NCBI GenBank assembly: GCA_963720475.1
Contig: OY970394.1
Coordinates: 2,542,001-2,606,000, forward strand
DNA from: G963720475 sp963720475
Lineage (GTDB): Bacteria > Actinomycetota > Thermoleophilia > Solirubrobacterales > Thermoleophilaceae
Length of the DNA stretch: 64,000 nt
Direction: 5' to 3'
Made by a program: the position numbers and the translations under genes. Shown piece by piece: positions 36,678-45,768 of the stretch (the stretch's first letter is position 1; each line of letters starts with the position of its first letter). A model generated the notes under the pieces. It had not been told where the DNA came from, did not search any database, and worked only from the letters and a program-made list of their open reading frames with translations.

Positions 36678-38117
36678 TCACTCGCCCGCGCGAGCACCGC
36701 GCACGCGCGCGGAGTCGCCCGAAGAGCGCAGGCGCTTCGCCCCCGCCTTCGAGAGACCAAGCTTCACCGTCCGCGACGGCTTCCCGGCGAGCGAAATCGT
36801 CCGCGCGCGGGTGTCGGACCCGGTCAGCCGCACCTTGCCGCCGCGGTCGGAGCTCACCCGCACGCGCAAAGCGCCGCGATCGAGCGCAGCATCGAGCCCG
36901 CGTCCGACCACCCGCACCCGCGGCGGAGTGCTCGCAGCAGGCAGCGGCTCGTCGAACGGCATCGACACATCGAGCTCGCCGCCGTTCGGCGCGCAGATGT
37001 GGACATCGCCGCGGCCGTCGCCGCTCAGCCGCGAGCCCTCGCGCGAGAAGGTCTCGACGACCGAGGTTGGCTGGCCGAACGTGAAGCGATGGCCCCAGGC
37101 CTCGCCGGTCCGCGAGACGGTCTTGAAGCTCCAGCGCGAGGGGTCCTCCGGGACGTCGCGGAAGAGCCCCCAGCGGATCGCGTTGGCGATGTCGCGCTTC
37201 CAGTAGCGCCACGCGTGGATGCCGGGGTGCGGGTCGTAGCGGAAGTCGAGCACCTTGTCGCGCGCCGCCGCGGCGAACTCGTCGCCGTGCATCCGCAGCT
37301 CGACCTCCAAAACGCCGCCGAGGACGTTCGAGAGCTCGTCAGGAGCGAGCACGCCGTCGCCCTCGGCCACGTACACCCGCGTGTGCCGGAGGTTCGGGAT
37401 CAGCTTGATCGGGTTGTGGCCGGCCCAATAGAACTCCTGGCGGACCGGGTCGCCCCAGAGGTCCACGGCCTGGCGCCCGGTGCCGAAGTTGAACCCCTGC
37501 TGGAAGGTCGGGCGCTGGATCGACAGCGGCGGCGAGAACGACGCCATCGCGCCGAAGTAGCCGGGGCGCTGCGAGGCGTAGTACGCCGTCCCCTCCCCAC
37601 CCATCGAGAGACCGGCGATCGCGTGGTTCTTGCGGCCGGGAGCCACCCGCAACCGCTGCTCGACCATCGGTAGCAGCTCGTCGAGGTGGTAGTTCTCCCA
37701 CGCCGGCCCGCCGCGGCGCCCGCCGTTCCAGGCGTTCATGTAGAAGCCGCGGTCGCCCTCGGGCATCACGACGATCCCCGGGAAGTCGGGCGCGACCTTC
37801 ATCAGGTCGCCCTGCTGCGGGTGGACCCACGAGTCGTACGCGTCGCCGTTGCCGTGCAGCAGGAGGAGCAGCGGGTAGCGACGCTCCTTGTTGGCCGGGG
37901 CGTCGTAGCCGTCCGGCAGCAGCACGTTCACCTTCAGCGCGTTCGGCCGCGGCGGCGTGCCGGGCGGGCGGTTGTAGTGCTCGCCGGGGATCGCGTTCGG
38001 GTTGACGAAGCGGCTCGTCGTGTCCCAGGTCTCGAGCCGCTGGGCCGCGTGCGCGACCGCAGGCGCGCTCAACAGCAGCAGCGCGAGACCGACGAGAGTG
38101 GCCAGACCCCTCCGCAC
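36678..38117 (-). CDS. Secreted esterase, alpha/beta-hydrolase (esterase D / antigen 85-like)
   Basis: 479 residues, intact. Signal peptide at 1-24 (ending AHA). The hydrolase domain (~60-320) has the nucleophile elbow GLSMGGEGTAYY, an oxyanion-region LLLLLHGNGDAYDSW, and a probable catalytic His in DPHPGIHAWRYW. A C-terminal beta domain (~345-479) ends with basic strands like those of other secreted proteins in this window. Hydrolyses ester substrates outside the cell; mycolyl transfer is unlikely without mycolate context. Confidence 0.87.
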   Translation of the reverse strand: MRRGLATLVGLALLLLSAPAVAHAAQRLETWDTTSRFVNPNAIPGEHYNRPPGTPPRPNALKVNVLLPDGYDAPANKERRYPLLLLLHGNGDAYDSWVHPQQGDLMKVAPDFPGIVVMPEGDRGFYMNAWNGGRRGGPAWENYHLDELLPMVEQRLRVAPGRKNHAIAGLSMGGEGTAYYASQRPGYFGAMASFSPPLSIQRPTFQQGFNFGTGRQAVDLWGDPVRQEFYWAGHNPIKLIPNLRHTRVYVAEGDGVLAPDELSNVLGGVLEVELRMHGDEFAAAARDKVLDFRYDPHPGIHAWRYWKRDIANAIRWGLFRDVPEDPSRWSFKTVSRTGEAWGHRFTFGQPTSVVETFSREGSRLSGDGRGDVHICAPNGGELDVSMPFDEPLPAASTPPRVRVVGRGLDAALDRGALRVRVSSDRGGKVRLTGSDTRARTISLAGKPSRTVKLGLSKAGAKRLRSSGDSARVRGARAGE

Positions 38118-38141
38118 ACGGAAGAGCCTAGAGAAGCGGCG

Positions 38142-38285
38142 TCAGTCTTCCGCCGGTCCGTCGTCCGGGTCCTCGAGCGCGGGCATGTCCTCGGTGCCAC
38201 CCTCGGGGGTCTCCTCAGCCTGGCCCTCAGCCTCCTCGTCCGCGTCCTCCGGAACCGCTGGATCCTCTGGGGGAGTCTCGGTCAT
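38142..38285 (-). CDS. Very small acidic protein
   Basis: 47 residues (MTETPPEDPAVPEDADEEAE to DDGPAED), too short for most ORF finders. About 40% Asp/Glu, no hydrophobic segment, probably disordered. It lies between the esterase start and the DUF2269 gene. Coding is supported by the open frame and by the similar small acidic genes at 31.5-32.2 kb. Function unknown. Confidence 0.45.
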   Translation of the reverse strand: MTETPPEDPAVPEDADEEAEGQAEETPEGGTEDMPALEDPDDGPAED

Positions 38286-38323
38286 GCGCTTTTTCCTACC
38301 CGATCGGGCGGTATCGTCACCTC

Positions 38324-38839
38324 ATGGAGCTCGGCGTCACCAGTCTCGAGGTCTCGCTCTCGCTCCACATCATCGCCGTCGTCGTCGGCTTCGGCGCCAC
38401 GTTCGCCGAGGCGGTCATGTTCCCCGTCGCGCTCGCGACCGGCACGAAGCACCTCCCCTACCTCCACCGCCTCCAGCTGACGATCAACCGCTACCTCGCC
38501 ACGCCGGGGCTCGTGGTGGTGCTCGCGACCGGCCTCTACATGGTGATCGACAGCCCTGCCGACATCTACGACTTCTCGCAGTTCTGGATCAGCGCCTCGC
38601 TGCTGATCGTGATCGTCATCGGCGGGCTGCTCGGCGCCTACTTCGTCCCGTCGGACAAAAAGCTCGGCGCGATGGTGAAGGCGGAGCTCGAGGCCTTCGG
38701 CCCGGGCGCCGACCCGCCGCTCGCCGACCTCTCCGAGGAGTACCAACAGGGCGCGCGGCGGCAGGGCATGGTCGGCATGCTCACGGGCGTCCTGCTCGTG
38801 ATCGCGATCGTCCTGATGGTGATGAAGCCCGGCCTCTAG
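38324..38839 (+). CDS. DUF2269-like integral membrane protein
   Basis: 171 residues with four helices; starts MELGVTSLEVSLSLHIIAV, contains HRLQLTINRYLATPGLVVVL and a final MVGMLTGVLLVIAIVLMVM helix. The layout matches DUF2269 membrane proteins of unknown role. Its stop overlaps the convergent cupin stop (4 bases). Confidence 0.75.
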   Translation: MELGVTSLEVSLSLHIIAVVVGFGATFAEAVMFPVALATGTKHLPYLHRLQLTINRYLATPGLVVVLATGLYMVIDSPADIYDFSQFWISASLLIVIVIGGLLGAYFVPSDKKLGAMVKAELEAFGPGADPPLADLSEEYQQGARRQGMVGMLTGVLLVIAIVLMVMKPGL

Positions 38840-39198
38840 GCCATGACGGTGTCGTCATGGCGATACGCGGGAGCGCAGCAGCACAGCAGGACTAGCGGCT
38901 CGTCGTCCGAGGTGTTCCACAGCTTGTGCCTCACACCAGGCGGGATCACGACGCAGTCGCCGGCCTCGACCTCGGCCTCCTCCTCCCCCAGCTTCATCCG
39001 CCCCGCGCCGGCGACGAAGTAGTAGATCTCCTCGGTCTTCAGGTGGTGGTGCTCGTCGGTCTCGCCGCCGGGCGGGACGCTCGCCTCCGCCAGCGACTGG
39101 TTCTCCACCGGCGCCCACGCCGGCCCGGCGAGCTCGCGGATCGTCGAGCCGTCCTTCGTCGTGAAGGACTCGAGCTCGGAGAGCTTGGCGATCTCCAT
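38836..39198 (-). CDS. Cupin-domain protein
   Basis: 120 residues. Metal-binding cupin motif 1 is DEHHHLKTEEIYYFVAGAG, motif 2 GDCVVIPPGVRHKLWNT, both complete. It may bind a sugar phosphate or small metabolite; substrate unknown. The start shares one base with the stop of the upstream membrane gene, so the two are coupled. Confidence 0.88.
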   Translation of the reverse strand: MEIAKLSELESFTTKDGSTIRELAGPAWAPVENQSLAEASVPPGGETDEHHHLKTEEIYYFVAGAGRMKLGEEEAEVEAGDCVVIPPGVRHKLWNTSDDEPLVLLCCCAPAYRHDDTVMA

Positions 39199-39980
39199 CA
39201 GTGCACGATCGGGCCCTGCTGCGGCGGCTGCGGCGGTTGCTGACCCGGCGCCGGCGGGCCGCCGTACATCCCGCCACCCGCCTCCCGCCGCAGCTTCTTC
39301 TTCGACGACTGGCGCAGCACGAGCACGAGGATGAGGATCGCGATCGCGATGAACGTGGCGACGCTCGGGATGAGGAAGACGAGCAGAATCGACCCGACGA
39401 AGCCGAACAGGTTCGGCTGCTTTCCGACGGCGAGCGGCAGGCTGGTCTCGGGGTCGGCCTCGTTGCGACAGGCGATTCGGTAGAGGCCGCCGTCGTAGAC
39501 ATCGAAATCGGCGATGCGGTCGTAGCGGTCGCTGTTCGAGGTGGTCGTGAAGCTACTCGAGGGGTACTCGACCTTGACGGGGCTGTCGTTCGTCAGGTCG
39601 GTGACCTTGCAGCGCACGTCCGAGTAGCGCTCGTCGACGAGGTCGTCGAAGTTCGTGTCGTCGATGCTGCCGTCGCGGTCGATCGTGTGGGAGAAGATTG
39701 CCTGGTCCTCGTCCTGCTTCAACTGGACCTCGACCGGGCGGTTGGTGCGGAACTCGGTCATTTCGGTCGAGAGGTCGTCCGCCTCGGACACGGCGACGAC
39801 GACGAACACGATCGCCCCCGCGATCCCGAGCACGAAGATCCCGAGCGCCGCCCACAGCCAGTGGAGGCTCGGGCGTATGCGCGAGGTGTCGATCGGCGGC
39901 GGTGGCCGATAGCCGGCGGGCGGCTGGTAGTAGCCCTTCGGCGGTTGCGGCTGGTTTGGCGGCTGCGGCGGGGTGTTCAC
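39198..39980 (-). CDS. Pro-rich two-helix membrane protein
   Basis: 260 residues: a cytosolic Pro/Gln-rich N terminus (QPQPPKGYYQPPAGYRPPP), helix at ~43-65, an exported domain with paired Cys (SDVRCKV and YRIACRN), helix at ~190-220, and a Pro/Gln-rich C terminus. Topology suggests a sensor or scaffold; no family recognised. Upstream partner of the cupin gene. Confidence 0.68.
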   Translation of the reverse strand: MNTPPQPPNQPQPPKGYYQPPAGYRPPPPIDTSRIRPSLHWLWAALGIFVLGIAGAIVFVVVAVSEADDLSTEMTEFRTNRPVEVQLKQDEDQAIFSHTIDRDGSIDDTNFDDLVDERYSDVRCKVTDLTNDSPVKVEYPSSSFTTTSNSDRYDRIADFDVYDGGLYRIACRNEADPETSLPLAVGKQPNLFGFVGSILLVFLIPSVATFIAIAILILVLVLRQSSKKKLRREAGGGMYGGPPAPGQQPPQPPQQGPIVH

Positions 39981-40003
39981 GCACCGCCGACCCTAACGCG
40001 CGA

Positions 40004-40870
40004 TCAGCTGCCGCCGCAGTGAACCTTGGCGTTCAGGCAACGCGAGACGAGTTCTTCGAGCTTCGCCTGGTCCCACGCGTTGAGGAAGTCGGCGTGACCG
40101 CTGAAGACGCCGCCCGAGGCGAGCGAGATGCCGCCGGGGCCGTTGGTCTTGTAGCGCACGTTCATCACGATCTGCGGGACCGGCACGGGGTGCGAGTCGG
40201 GGCAGCCGTTGGGGATGTTCTTGCCGCGGCGCGCTGAGTAGGTCATGTGCGACTTGTGGTCCTTCGAGTCGCGGTTGCGGCCGTCCCAGCAGTCGGGGAA
40301 CTGGATCCGAAGGACGAGCACGTCGTTGCACGACGGCGGCTCGGTCGCGGCGGTGCCGCCCTCGCCGCAGTGCCATGAGGCGACCTTCATCTCCTGCGGC
40401 GCCCGGGCGTTCTGGTCGCCGGCGATGACCTTGAGCTTCGTCGGGAAGGTCTTGATCGTTGTCGGGTCCTTGCCGCCGGGCAGGTAGTAGATCTGCGCGC
40501 GCTCGGGCGAGATCTTCTTGTCGGCCTGCTTGAGAGTCGGGACCCAGTAGCCGGCCGTGTCCTCCTCGCGGTTGCACGAGGTCCCGTTGTCGCGCATCTC
40601 GGAGTACTTGACGTCGGCGTCGGTGCGGGTCGAGCCGAGGAAGTCGTGCGAGTGCGCGCGGCCGGGCTTGCGCGGGAAGACGATCGGATCGTCCGACGCG
40701 CGGTGGCTGAACTTGCACGGGCTCGCGAAGAGGGGTTGGTCCGGCTTGGCGATCGGATCGAGCAGGGCTGACTGGCTGCCCGTCTGCGCGATCGCGATCG
40801 CGGCAGTGGCGAGCAGCGCGCTCGGTACGACGCCGACGACCACCAGCCGGCGGACGAGCGCGCTGCTCAC
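40004..40870 (-). CDS. Secreted DUF1996-domain protein
   Basis: About 288 residues from GTG 40870, which opens a signal peptide (VSSALVRRLVVVGVVPSALL). The DUF1996 core is clear: CKFSHRASDDPIVFPRKPG, AHSHDFLGS, AGYWVPTL, CWDGRN. Several paired Cys suggest disulfides. A start 13 codons upstream is open but poorer. The domain occurs in secreted proteins of fungi and actinobacteria; function unknown. Confidence 0.85.
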   Translation of the reverse strand: MSSALVRRLVVVGVVPSALLATAAIAIAQTGSQSALLDPIAKPDQPLFASPCKFSHRASDDPIVFPRKPGRAHSHDFLGSTRTDADVKYSEMRDNGTSCNREEDTAGYWVPTLKQADKKISPERAQIYYLPGGKDPTTIKTFPTKLKVIAGDQNARAPQEMKVASWHCGEGGTAATEPPSCNDVLVLRIQFPDCWDGRNRDSKDHKSHMTYSARRGKNIPNGCPDSHPVPVPQIVMNVRYKTNGPGGISLASGGVFSGHADFLNAWDQAKLEELVSRCLNAKVHCGGS

Positions 40871-40980
40871 TGGGCACCCCTGCCCGTCGAGGAAGTTGCG
40901 TCCGTGCAATCCAAGGTCGCTTCGATTGTGCCTGCCGTTCGAGTCAGATGGAAGGGGTAATGGACGACTTTTTCTTGGCT

Positions 40981-41505
40981 ATGGCCAGGTCCAGGGTTCT
41001 TTTCGCGCTGTCCGTGGTGGGCGCGGCGTGGATGCTCGCCGGCTGTTTCGAGACCCCACCGCCGGAGGGCGGCTCGCTCGGCGCGACGCGAGACATCGGC
41101 ATACGCCGCGAGAAGGTGGACGAAGAGACCCAGGCGTGGAGCCGGTCCATCAAAACCCTGAAGAACCACTGTGGCCGGCTGCACTTCAGCCGGCGCGACG
41201 AGGACATTCGCCCGCCCACCCGCGGGGAGGTCCGAAGTGCGCACAGGGCGATCGACCGGCTGCTGAGGATCGCACGGCGCTATGCGAAGTCCGGGTATGA
41301 CGACCAGCACGGCCTGCGCGAGGCGGTGGCCAGCGTGCCGCACCGGCTCGAGGAAATGCACTGCCTCGAGGATCAGGTTCCGCGGATCGACCGCTTCCTA
41401 CGCCGCTGGAAGCTTCCCGATCCCGACGACGTGCGTACGGAGTACCTCGAGGAAGAGTCCTACGACGAGAGCTACGAAGAGGACTACGACCCGAGCTACC
41501 GCTAA
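40981..41505 (+). CDS. Lipoprotein of unknown function
   Basis: 174 residues. MARSRVLFALSVVGAAWMLA leads to the lipobox LAGC, then CFETPPPEGG. The body is helical with many Arg/Glu and two further Cys, ending in an acidic tyrosine-rich tail (EESYDESYEEDYDPSYR). ATG 40960 or 40948 would also fit and have a better ribosome site (GGAAGGGG); 40981 was chosen for its signal peptide. Converges on the next gene with a 4-base overlap. Confidence 0.7.
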   Translation: MARSRVLFALSVVGAAWMLAGCFETPPPEGGSLGATRDIGIRREKVDEETQAWSRSIKTLKNHCGRLHFSRRDEDIRPPTRGEVRSAHRAIDRLLRIARRYAKSGYDDQHGLREAVASVPHRLEEMHCLEDQVPRIDRFLRRWKLPDPDDVRTEYLEEESYDESYEEDYDPSYR

Positions 41506-42330
41506 GCCTTGCCCCCCTCGGGCAACGCGTCGAGCTCGTCCAGCTCGTCCGTCCGCGCGTAGGCCTCCTTCATCCCGTCCGCCAGCCCGACCGCCTGCTC
41601 GCGCAGGTCGCGGACCTGGCCGGCGACCTCCGCCTGCGCGGCGTCCTCCTCGGCAACCGACGCCTGGATGATCCGCGCGCTGATCGCGCCGAGCGAGGTC
41701 ACGGTGTGCTCCATCTGGCCGTAGAAGCGCTTGAGCTGGTCCTCGAGCGCGTGCTGGGCCGCGAGCTGCTGGGTGAGCGCGTCCATCAATTGCTGTTGCG
41801 AGGGATCCGGCTTCCCCTGCGACTCGCGCTTCAGCTCGTCCAGCCGTTGCTGGACCGCGGCGGGGTTCTCGTCGGCGAGGTAGCGGTAGACGAGGTCGGC
41901 GCGCTTGCAGATCCGCTCCATCGCCTGGACGAGCGCGTCGACTTCGGCCGACACATCGGCGAACGGCAGCTCGGCGCCCTCGATCGCGGTGCGAATGCGG
42001 GCCTCCTCGGCCAGCGCGGCGTTCATCTGCTGGGCGATCGGCTGGGAGAGCTCCTCTGGCTTAGGACGACCCTCGTCGATCTGCGCCCGGTGGCGCCCGT
42101 AGATCCGGTCACCGACACGCTGCGGCCTCGTCGGAGTCGAAGAAGGTCATCGCGAAAAGGACGAGGTACACGACCGCCGCGACCACGAACAACCAACCGG
42201 TCCCGACGAGGATCGCTGCGACGACCACGGCGGCAGGCACAGCGATGTTGAGCGGCTTCGTCAGCGCGTTGACGACGAGCGCGCGCCTGAGGTCGCTTCG
42301 GTCGGGGGGTTTGGCGAGGTCTTGGGCCAT
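41502..42330 (-). CDS. Membrane-anchored helical protein, one frameshift
   Basis: ATG 42330 (MAQDLAKPPDRSDLRRALVV). Two helices (~20-60) near the N terminus, then a frame break near 42115, then a long coiled-coil-rich region (MNAALAEEARIRTAIEG, RLDELKRESQGKPDPSQQQL). Similar to actinobacterial proteins with an N-terminal membrane pair and a coiled coil. About 275 residues if repaired. Function unknown. Confidence 0.65.
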
Positions 42331-42511
42331 GACAGGGTTCCGAAAGGATCGCACGGGCACGGCTGGGTCTCCTCATGAGGGGGAACATGAATGTCGCCTA
42401 AAGCACGCCCGACCTGACGCCGATCGGGCCGTTTCGCAGCCGACGACCTGGGTAAGCGGTTTCTAGGACTCGCGGAAACACGGACCCGAACAGGAAGGAC
42501 CCAAGTACTCC

Positions 42512-42790
42512 ATGCCTACGCAGACGAAGGCACAGCGGTCGGCGGCAGCGAAGAAGGGTGCAGCCACCCGCAAGCAGAAGGCGGCGAAGGGCCAGGCCAA
42601 GAAGGCCGAGCGCTCCGCGAAGTTCGCGAGCCACGAGGTCGAGGACGCCGGCTCGGCGGTTCAGGACGCCGTCAAGTCGGGCGCCAGCGCCGTGAGCTCG
42701 CTCGCGGAGGCGGGCGTCGAGCGCGTTCGCGCAACCGCCAAGGACCTCAGCGGTAACGGAGGCCGCTCCCGGGCCAAGACCAAGAAGTAA
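42512..42790 (+). CDS. Lys/Ala-rich histone-like protein
   Basis: 92 residues. The N-terminal half is Lys/Ala-rich (QRSAAAKKGAATRKQKAAKG) and the C terminus ends RSRAKTKK, like histone H1-type or nucleoid-associated tails. The middle (SHEVEDAGSAVQDAVKSGAS) is an amphipathic helix. DNA binding is likely but not shown. A strong hairpin follows at 42817-42852. Confidence 0.7.
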   Translation: MPTQTKAQRSAAAKKGAATRKQKAAKGQAKKAERSAKFASHEVEDAGSAVQDAVKSGASAVSSLAEAGVERVRATAKDLSGNGGRSRAKTKK

Positions 42791-42816
42791 GCCGCGCGTA
42801 CGCGCGGGATAGACCT

Positions 42817-42852
42817 GCACGACGGGCCGGCCGGTGAGTCGGCCCGTCGTGC
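42817..42852. terminator. Terminator hairpin after histone-like gene
   Basis: GCACGACGGGCC (42817-42828) pairs perfectly with GGCCCGTCGTGC (42841-42852) across a 12-base loop. It lies between the convergent histone-like and VWA genes. No U tract follows. Confidence 0.75.
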
Positions 42853-42876
42853 GTCTGGGGATGCCTCCGGGGCCGA

Positions 42877-44572
42877 CTAGAAGAAGCTCGAGATCGACCG
42901 GTAAACCGACTCGATGTCGTCCGGGTCGCCCTCGAATGCCTTGCCGCCGGACGACTCGGCGATCTGCTTGAGCACTTCCTTGTTCGCCTGCGAGCCGTAG
43001 GCGATCGTGTAGACGCGGATCGGCAGCTTCGACTCGGGCTTCGACTGGTCGCGGAACGCCTTCTGAAGCTCCTCGGGCGGCACGCGCGAAGAGGTGTCCT
43101 CGCCGTCGGTCAGCACGACCACCGCGTTGATCCCCTCCTCGTCGGCGAGGTCGCGGATGCGCGTCCAGCCGAGGTCGGTCGCGCCGTATACGGCCGTCTC
43201 GCCGTCGGGGAAGAGCTCGTCCACGGTCTGCTCGAGCTCCGCGCGCGTCTCGCCGAAGCGGCGGATCGGCTTGTCGACCACGACCTGGTCGTTGAAGGCG
43301 ACGAAGCCGATGTTGTCCTGCTTGCCGATCTCCTTGAAGAAAGCCTTGAGCCCCTGCTTCGCCTGGTCGAGCTTGCCCTCCTCCCCCATCGAGCCCGACA
43401 CGTCCACGACGACCATCACGTTCGCGGGCTTTCGGTCCTCGCGCCAGGCCGACTTGATCCGGTCGAGCACGCGCGGCTGCGGCAGCGAGAGCGTGCGCTT
43501 CGGCTCGGCCGGGTCGGCGCCGTTCTGCTTCGTCACGCGGCCGGCCGGCTTCGCGTCCGGATCGCCGGCGCGGAAGCCCTCCTCGCCCGCCTTCGCCGGC
43601 GTTATCTCACGCGCGAGGAACTTCTGGAAGACGCTTGCCGCGTCCTTCTGCTGCGCGTTCACCCACGGCGCATCGAGCACGATGAAGGGGTTGTCGGAGT
43701 AGAAGGTGCCCTCCTTCGGATAGAGGGCGACGAGCTTCGTCTGGCCGCCGCGGTCGCGGTTGAAGTCGAGCACCGTGACCTCCTCCATCGCGACGGCGGA
43801 GGCGTAGCCCTGGCCGTAGCGCTTCAGCTGGTCGGCGAAGAAGAGGGTCGTGTCGCCGTAGTGGACGATCGACTGCTCGATGTCCTTGACCTGCTTGCGG
43901 ACCTGCGGGTCCTCGATGTCCTCGACCGTCAGGCCCTCGCGCTTGCCGGTCGTGGCGTAGTACTCGCCGGCGACCGCGCTGAGGCCGGAGGTCGAGAAGT
44001 CGGGGTTCGTGTGGCCGAGCTTGAACTTGCCGAACTGCGGCTTGCCGACGGCGCCCCAGCCCTGCGGGTCGGTCGCGAGCTTCAGGATCTGGTCGAAGCG
44101 AGACCTGGGTCGTCTTCGGGTAGCCGAGCGCGCGCGCGAACGGCTCCCACATCGCGAAGACGAGCGGGGTGCGGACGATCGACGGCGACTCGTCGGGCGC
44201 GTAGGAGCGCGTCGGCCTGGAAGTTGAGCAGGCGGCCCCAGAGGGACGAGGCGGGCGACCAGGCGGTCGGCTTGAGCTTCGTTGGTGGCGATCTTCCGCT
44301 CGGCCTCGCCCGAGGAGACGACCTCGGCCTCGATGAAGACCGGCTTGCCGCCGACCTTCTCGCCCTTCTTGTTGAACTCCTCGATCAGCGGCTCGAGCAG
44401 CTTCTCCTTCTCGGGCGAGTAGACGAAGCGGGACCTTGATCGCGTTGTCGGCGGCCTTGGTGGCGGACTGGTCGTCGTCATCGCCGCCGCCCCCGATCGA
44501 GATGATCACCGCGATCACGACCGCGGCGATCGCGGCGATGACTACGAGGACGCGGCCTTTGAGGAGGGGCAT
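42877..44572 (-). CDS. Substrate-binding plus VWA domain protein, N-terminal frameshifts
   Basis: N terminus: one membrane helix (LVVIAAIAAVVIAVIISIG), then a solute-binding domain (KPVFIEAEVVSSGEAERKIA, HTNPDFSTSGLSAVAGEYYA). The C-terminal ~200 residues are a von Willebrand A domain with a complete MIDAS motif (VVDVSGSMG, plus LTDGEDTSS). Frame breaks near 44430, 44270, 44220 and 44100 lie in the N-terminal third. Membrane-anchored, extracytoplasmic; the ligand is unknown. The fusion of SBP and VWA is seen in other actinobacteria. Confidence 0.82.
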
Positions 44573-44635
44573 GGCGAAGGATCCTACGGTCGGGGTCGCG
44601 CCGAGCGGCGCTGATCCTGACCCGCGTGGGTGCGT

Positions 44636-44951
44636 CTAGCAGTCGGCTAGGGCCGCGAGTGCGGTGCAGAACTCGTGGCGGCGGAGCGGGTCGAGCGTGG
44701 CCAGTCGATCCGTCGAGGAGCCGGCACCCGATCGGCTGGAGGTTGTCGAAGGAAGCGAGCGCACTCGACCGCAAGCCCGTCCGTCCGGACCGAGGGGCAG
44801 TTCGGAAGGAATACCTCGAACCTTCCGGGTCAGCGGCGCAACGATCACGTGAGTGAGCACCGGGCATAGCTCGGTGCGCGGTAACCACGAGAACGGGCCG
44901 TCCGCTTGCCGCGACATCCGCCCACCAGAGCTCGCCCTGGCGAGCGGTCAC
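44636..44951 (-). CDS. MazF/PemK-type endoribonuclease toxin, frameshifted
   Basis: GTG 44951 opens TARQGELWWADV, the MazF start motif. It continues RPVLVVTAHRAM, then after a break VLTHVIVAPLTRKVRGIPSE, another break, SFDNLQPI, and finally RRHEFCTALAALADC. All are MazF/PemK elements. Two or three breaks near 44870, 44800 and 44720. MazF toxins cleave mRNA. The GTG overlaps the antitoxin stop by 4 bases (GTGA). Confidence 0.75.
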
Positions 44952-45210
44952 CAGCGCCCAGACTCCTCGGCGATCATGGCCGCGGTGTCGGCATCGGTCC
45001 ACTCGAAAGTCGTCCTCGGTCCTGCGGGATGCGCCGGTAGCCGTCGACGATCGCCTCCCCGATCGCGATCCGCCGGTGACGGTCGATCACCTCCGCGAGC
45101 GCCTCGCGGACGGCCTCCGAGCGCGACTCGTAGGTGCCCTCCTTCACGAGGTGGTCGACCCCCTCGACGATCTCGACTGGAACCCGCGTGACCAGCTGGG
45201 TGGTTGGCAT
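44948..45210 (-). CDS. Ribbon-helix-helix antitoxin (MazE-like), one frameshift
   Basis: MPTTQLVTRVPVEIVEGVDH starts a RHH domain with SRSEAVREALAEVIDRHRR. The frame breaks near 45020; the third frame then reads TFEWTDADTAAMIAEESGRW and stops in the GTGA overlap with mazF, which confirms the break. RHH antitoxins bind DNA through the N-terminal strand and neutralise MazF with the C terminus. Confidence 0.78.
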
Positions 45211-45240
45211 CACGTTCAGCATAGCATTACGCATTACGCG

Positions 45241-45549
45241 CTAGTCAGGCGGGATTGGGTCGCGCATGTACACGCGCATCGCGTCCTCGTTGGCCGCCAA
45301 GGAGCGTCGAGTGGGCCAGGATCCCAACCACGGCCGCGAGCTCCTCATCCGAGTAGTGCTCGCCGATCGCCGTGAGCGAGCTGCGTAGCTGGCCCGGCCG
45401 CGCGCCCGATGATCGCCTCCCCGATCCTCTTTGGGATGGGCGTCGAAGGTCTCCTCGACGAGGTTCCTGACGATGCCCGTGATGTTGAGGATCGCCGTGA
45501 TCAGGCGATCGAGATCGTCGCCGTCGCGCGGCTCGACTTCGATGAGCAT
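45241..45549 (-). CDS. Small helical protein upstream of RHH/MazF, two compensating frameshifts
   Basis: N-terminal (MLIEVEPRDGDDLDRLITAI) and C-terminal (ANEDAMRVYMRDPIPPD) parts share a frame. The middle reads sensibly only in another frame (RIGEAIIGRAAGQLRSSLTA, then DEELAAVVGILAHST). About 102 residues, helical, no signal. 30 bases upstream of the RHH gene and possibly in the same operon. Not recognised. Confidence 0.5.
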   Translation of the reverse strand: MLIEVEPRDGDDLDRLITAILNITGIVRNLVEETFDAHPKEDRGGDHRARGRASYAARSRRSASTTRMRSSRPWLGSWPTRRSLAANEDAMRVYMRDPIPPD

Positions 45550-45768
45550 GGGGATAGGACTCGCGGGCGCGCGATTTCCTCCCCCGTCAAGCGAATGCTG
45601 CGGGGTGCCGACACTAGATAGGGCCCGATAGCGATACCCTCGGTGTCCGGGAAGAACAGGCCTGACGTCGCTCGTTGAGCTTCTTTAGACGGTGTTGAGC
45701 GCGTAGCGCCACCCTGGTCCTCCTAAGCCGCCGGTGGGAGTGAGGGGCGCCCGCCTCGTCTTACTAAG

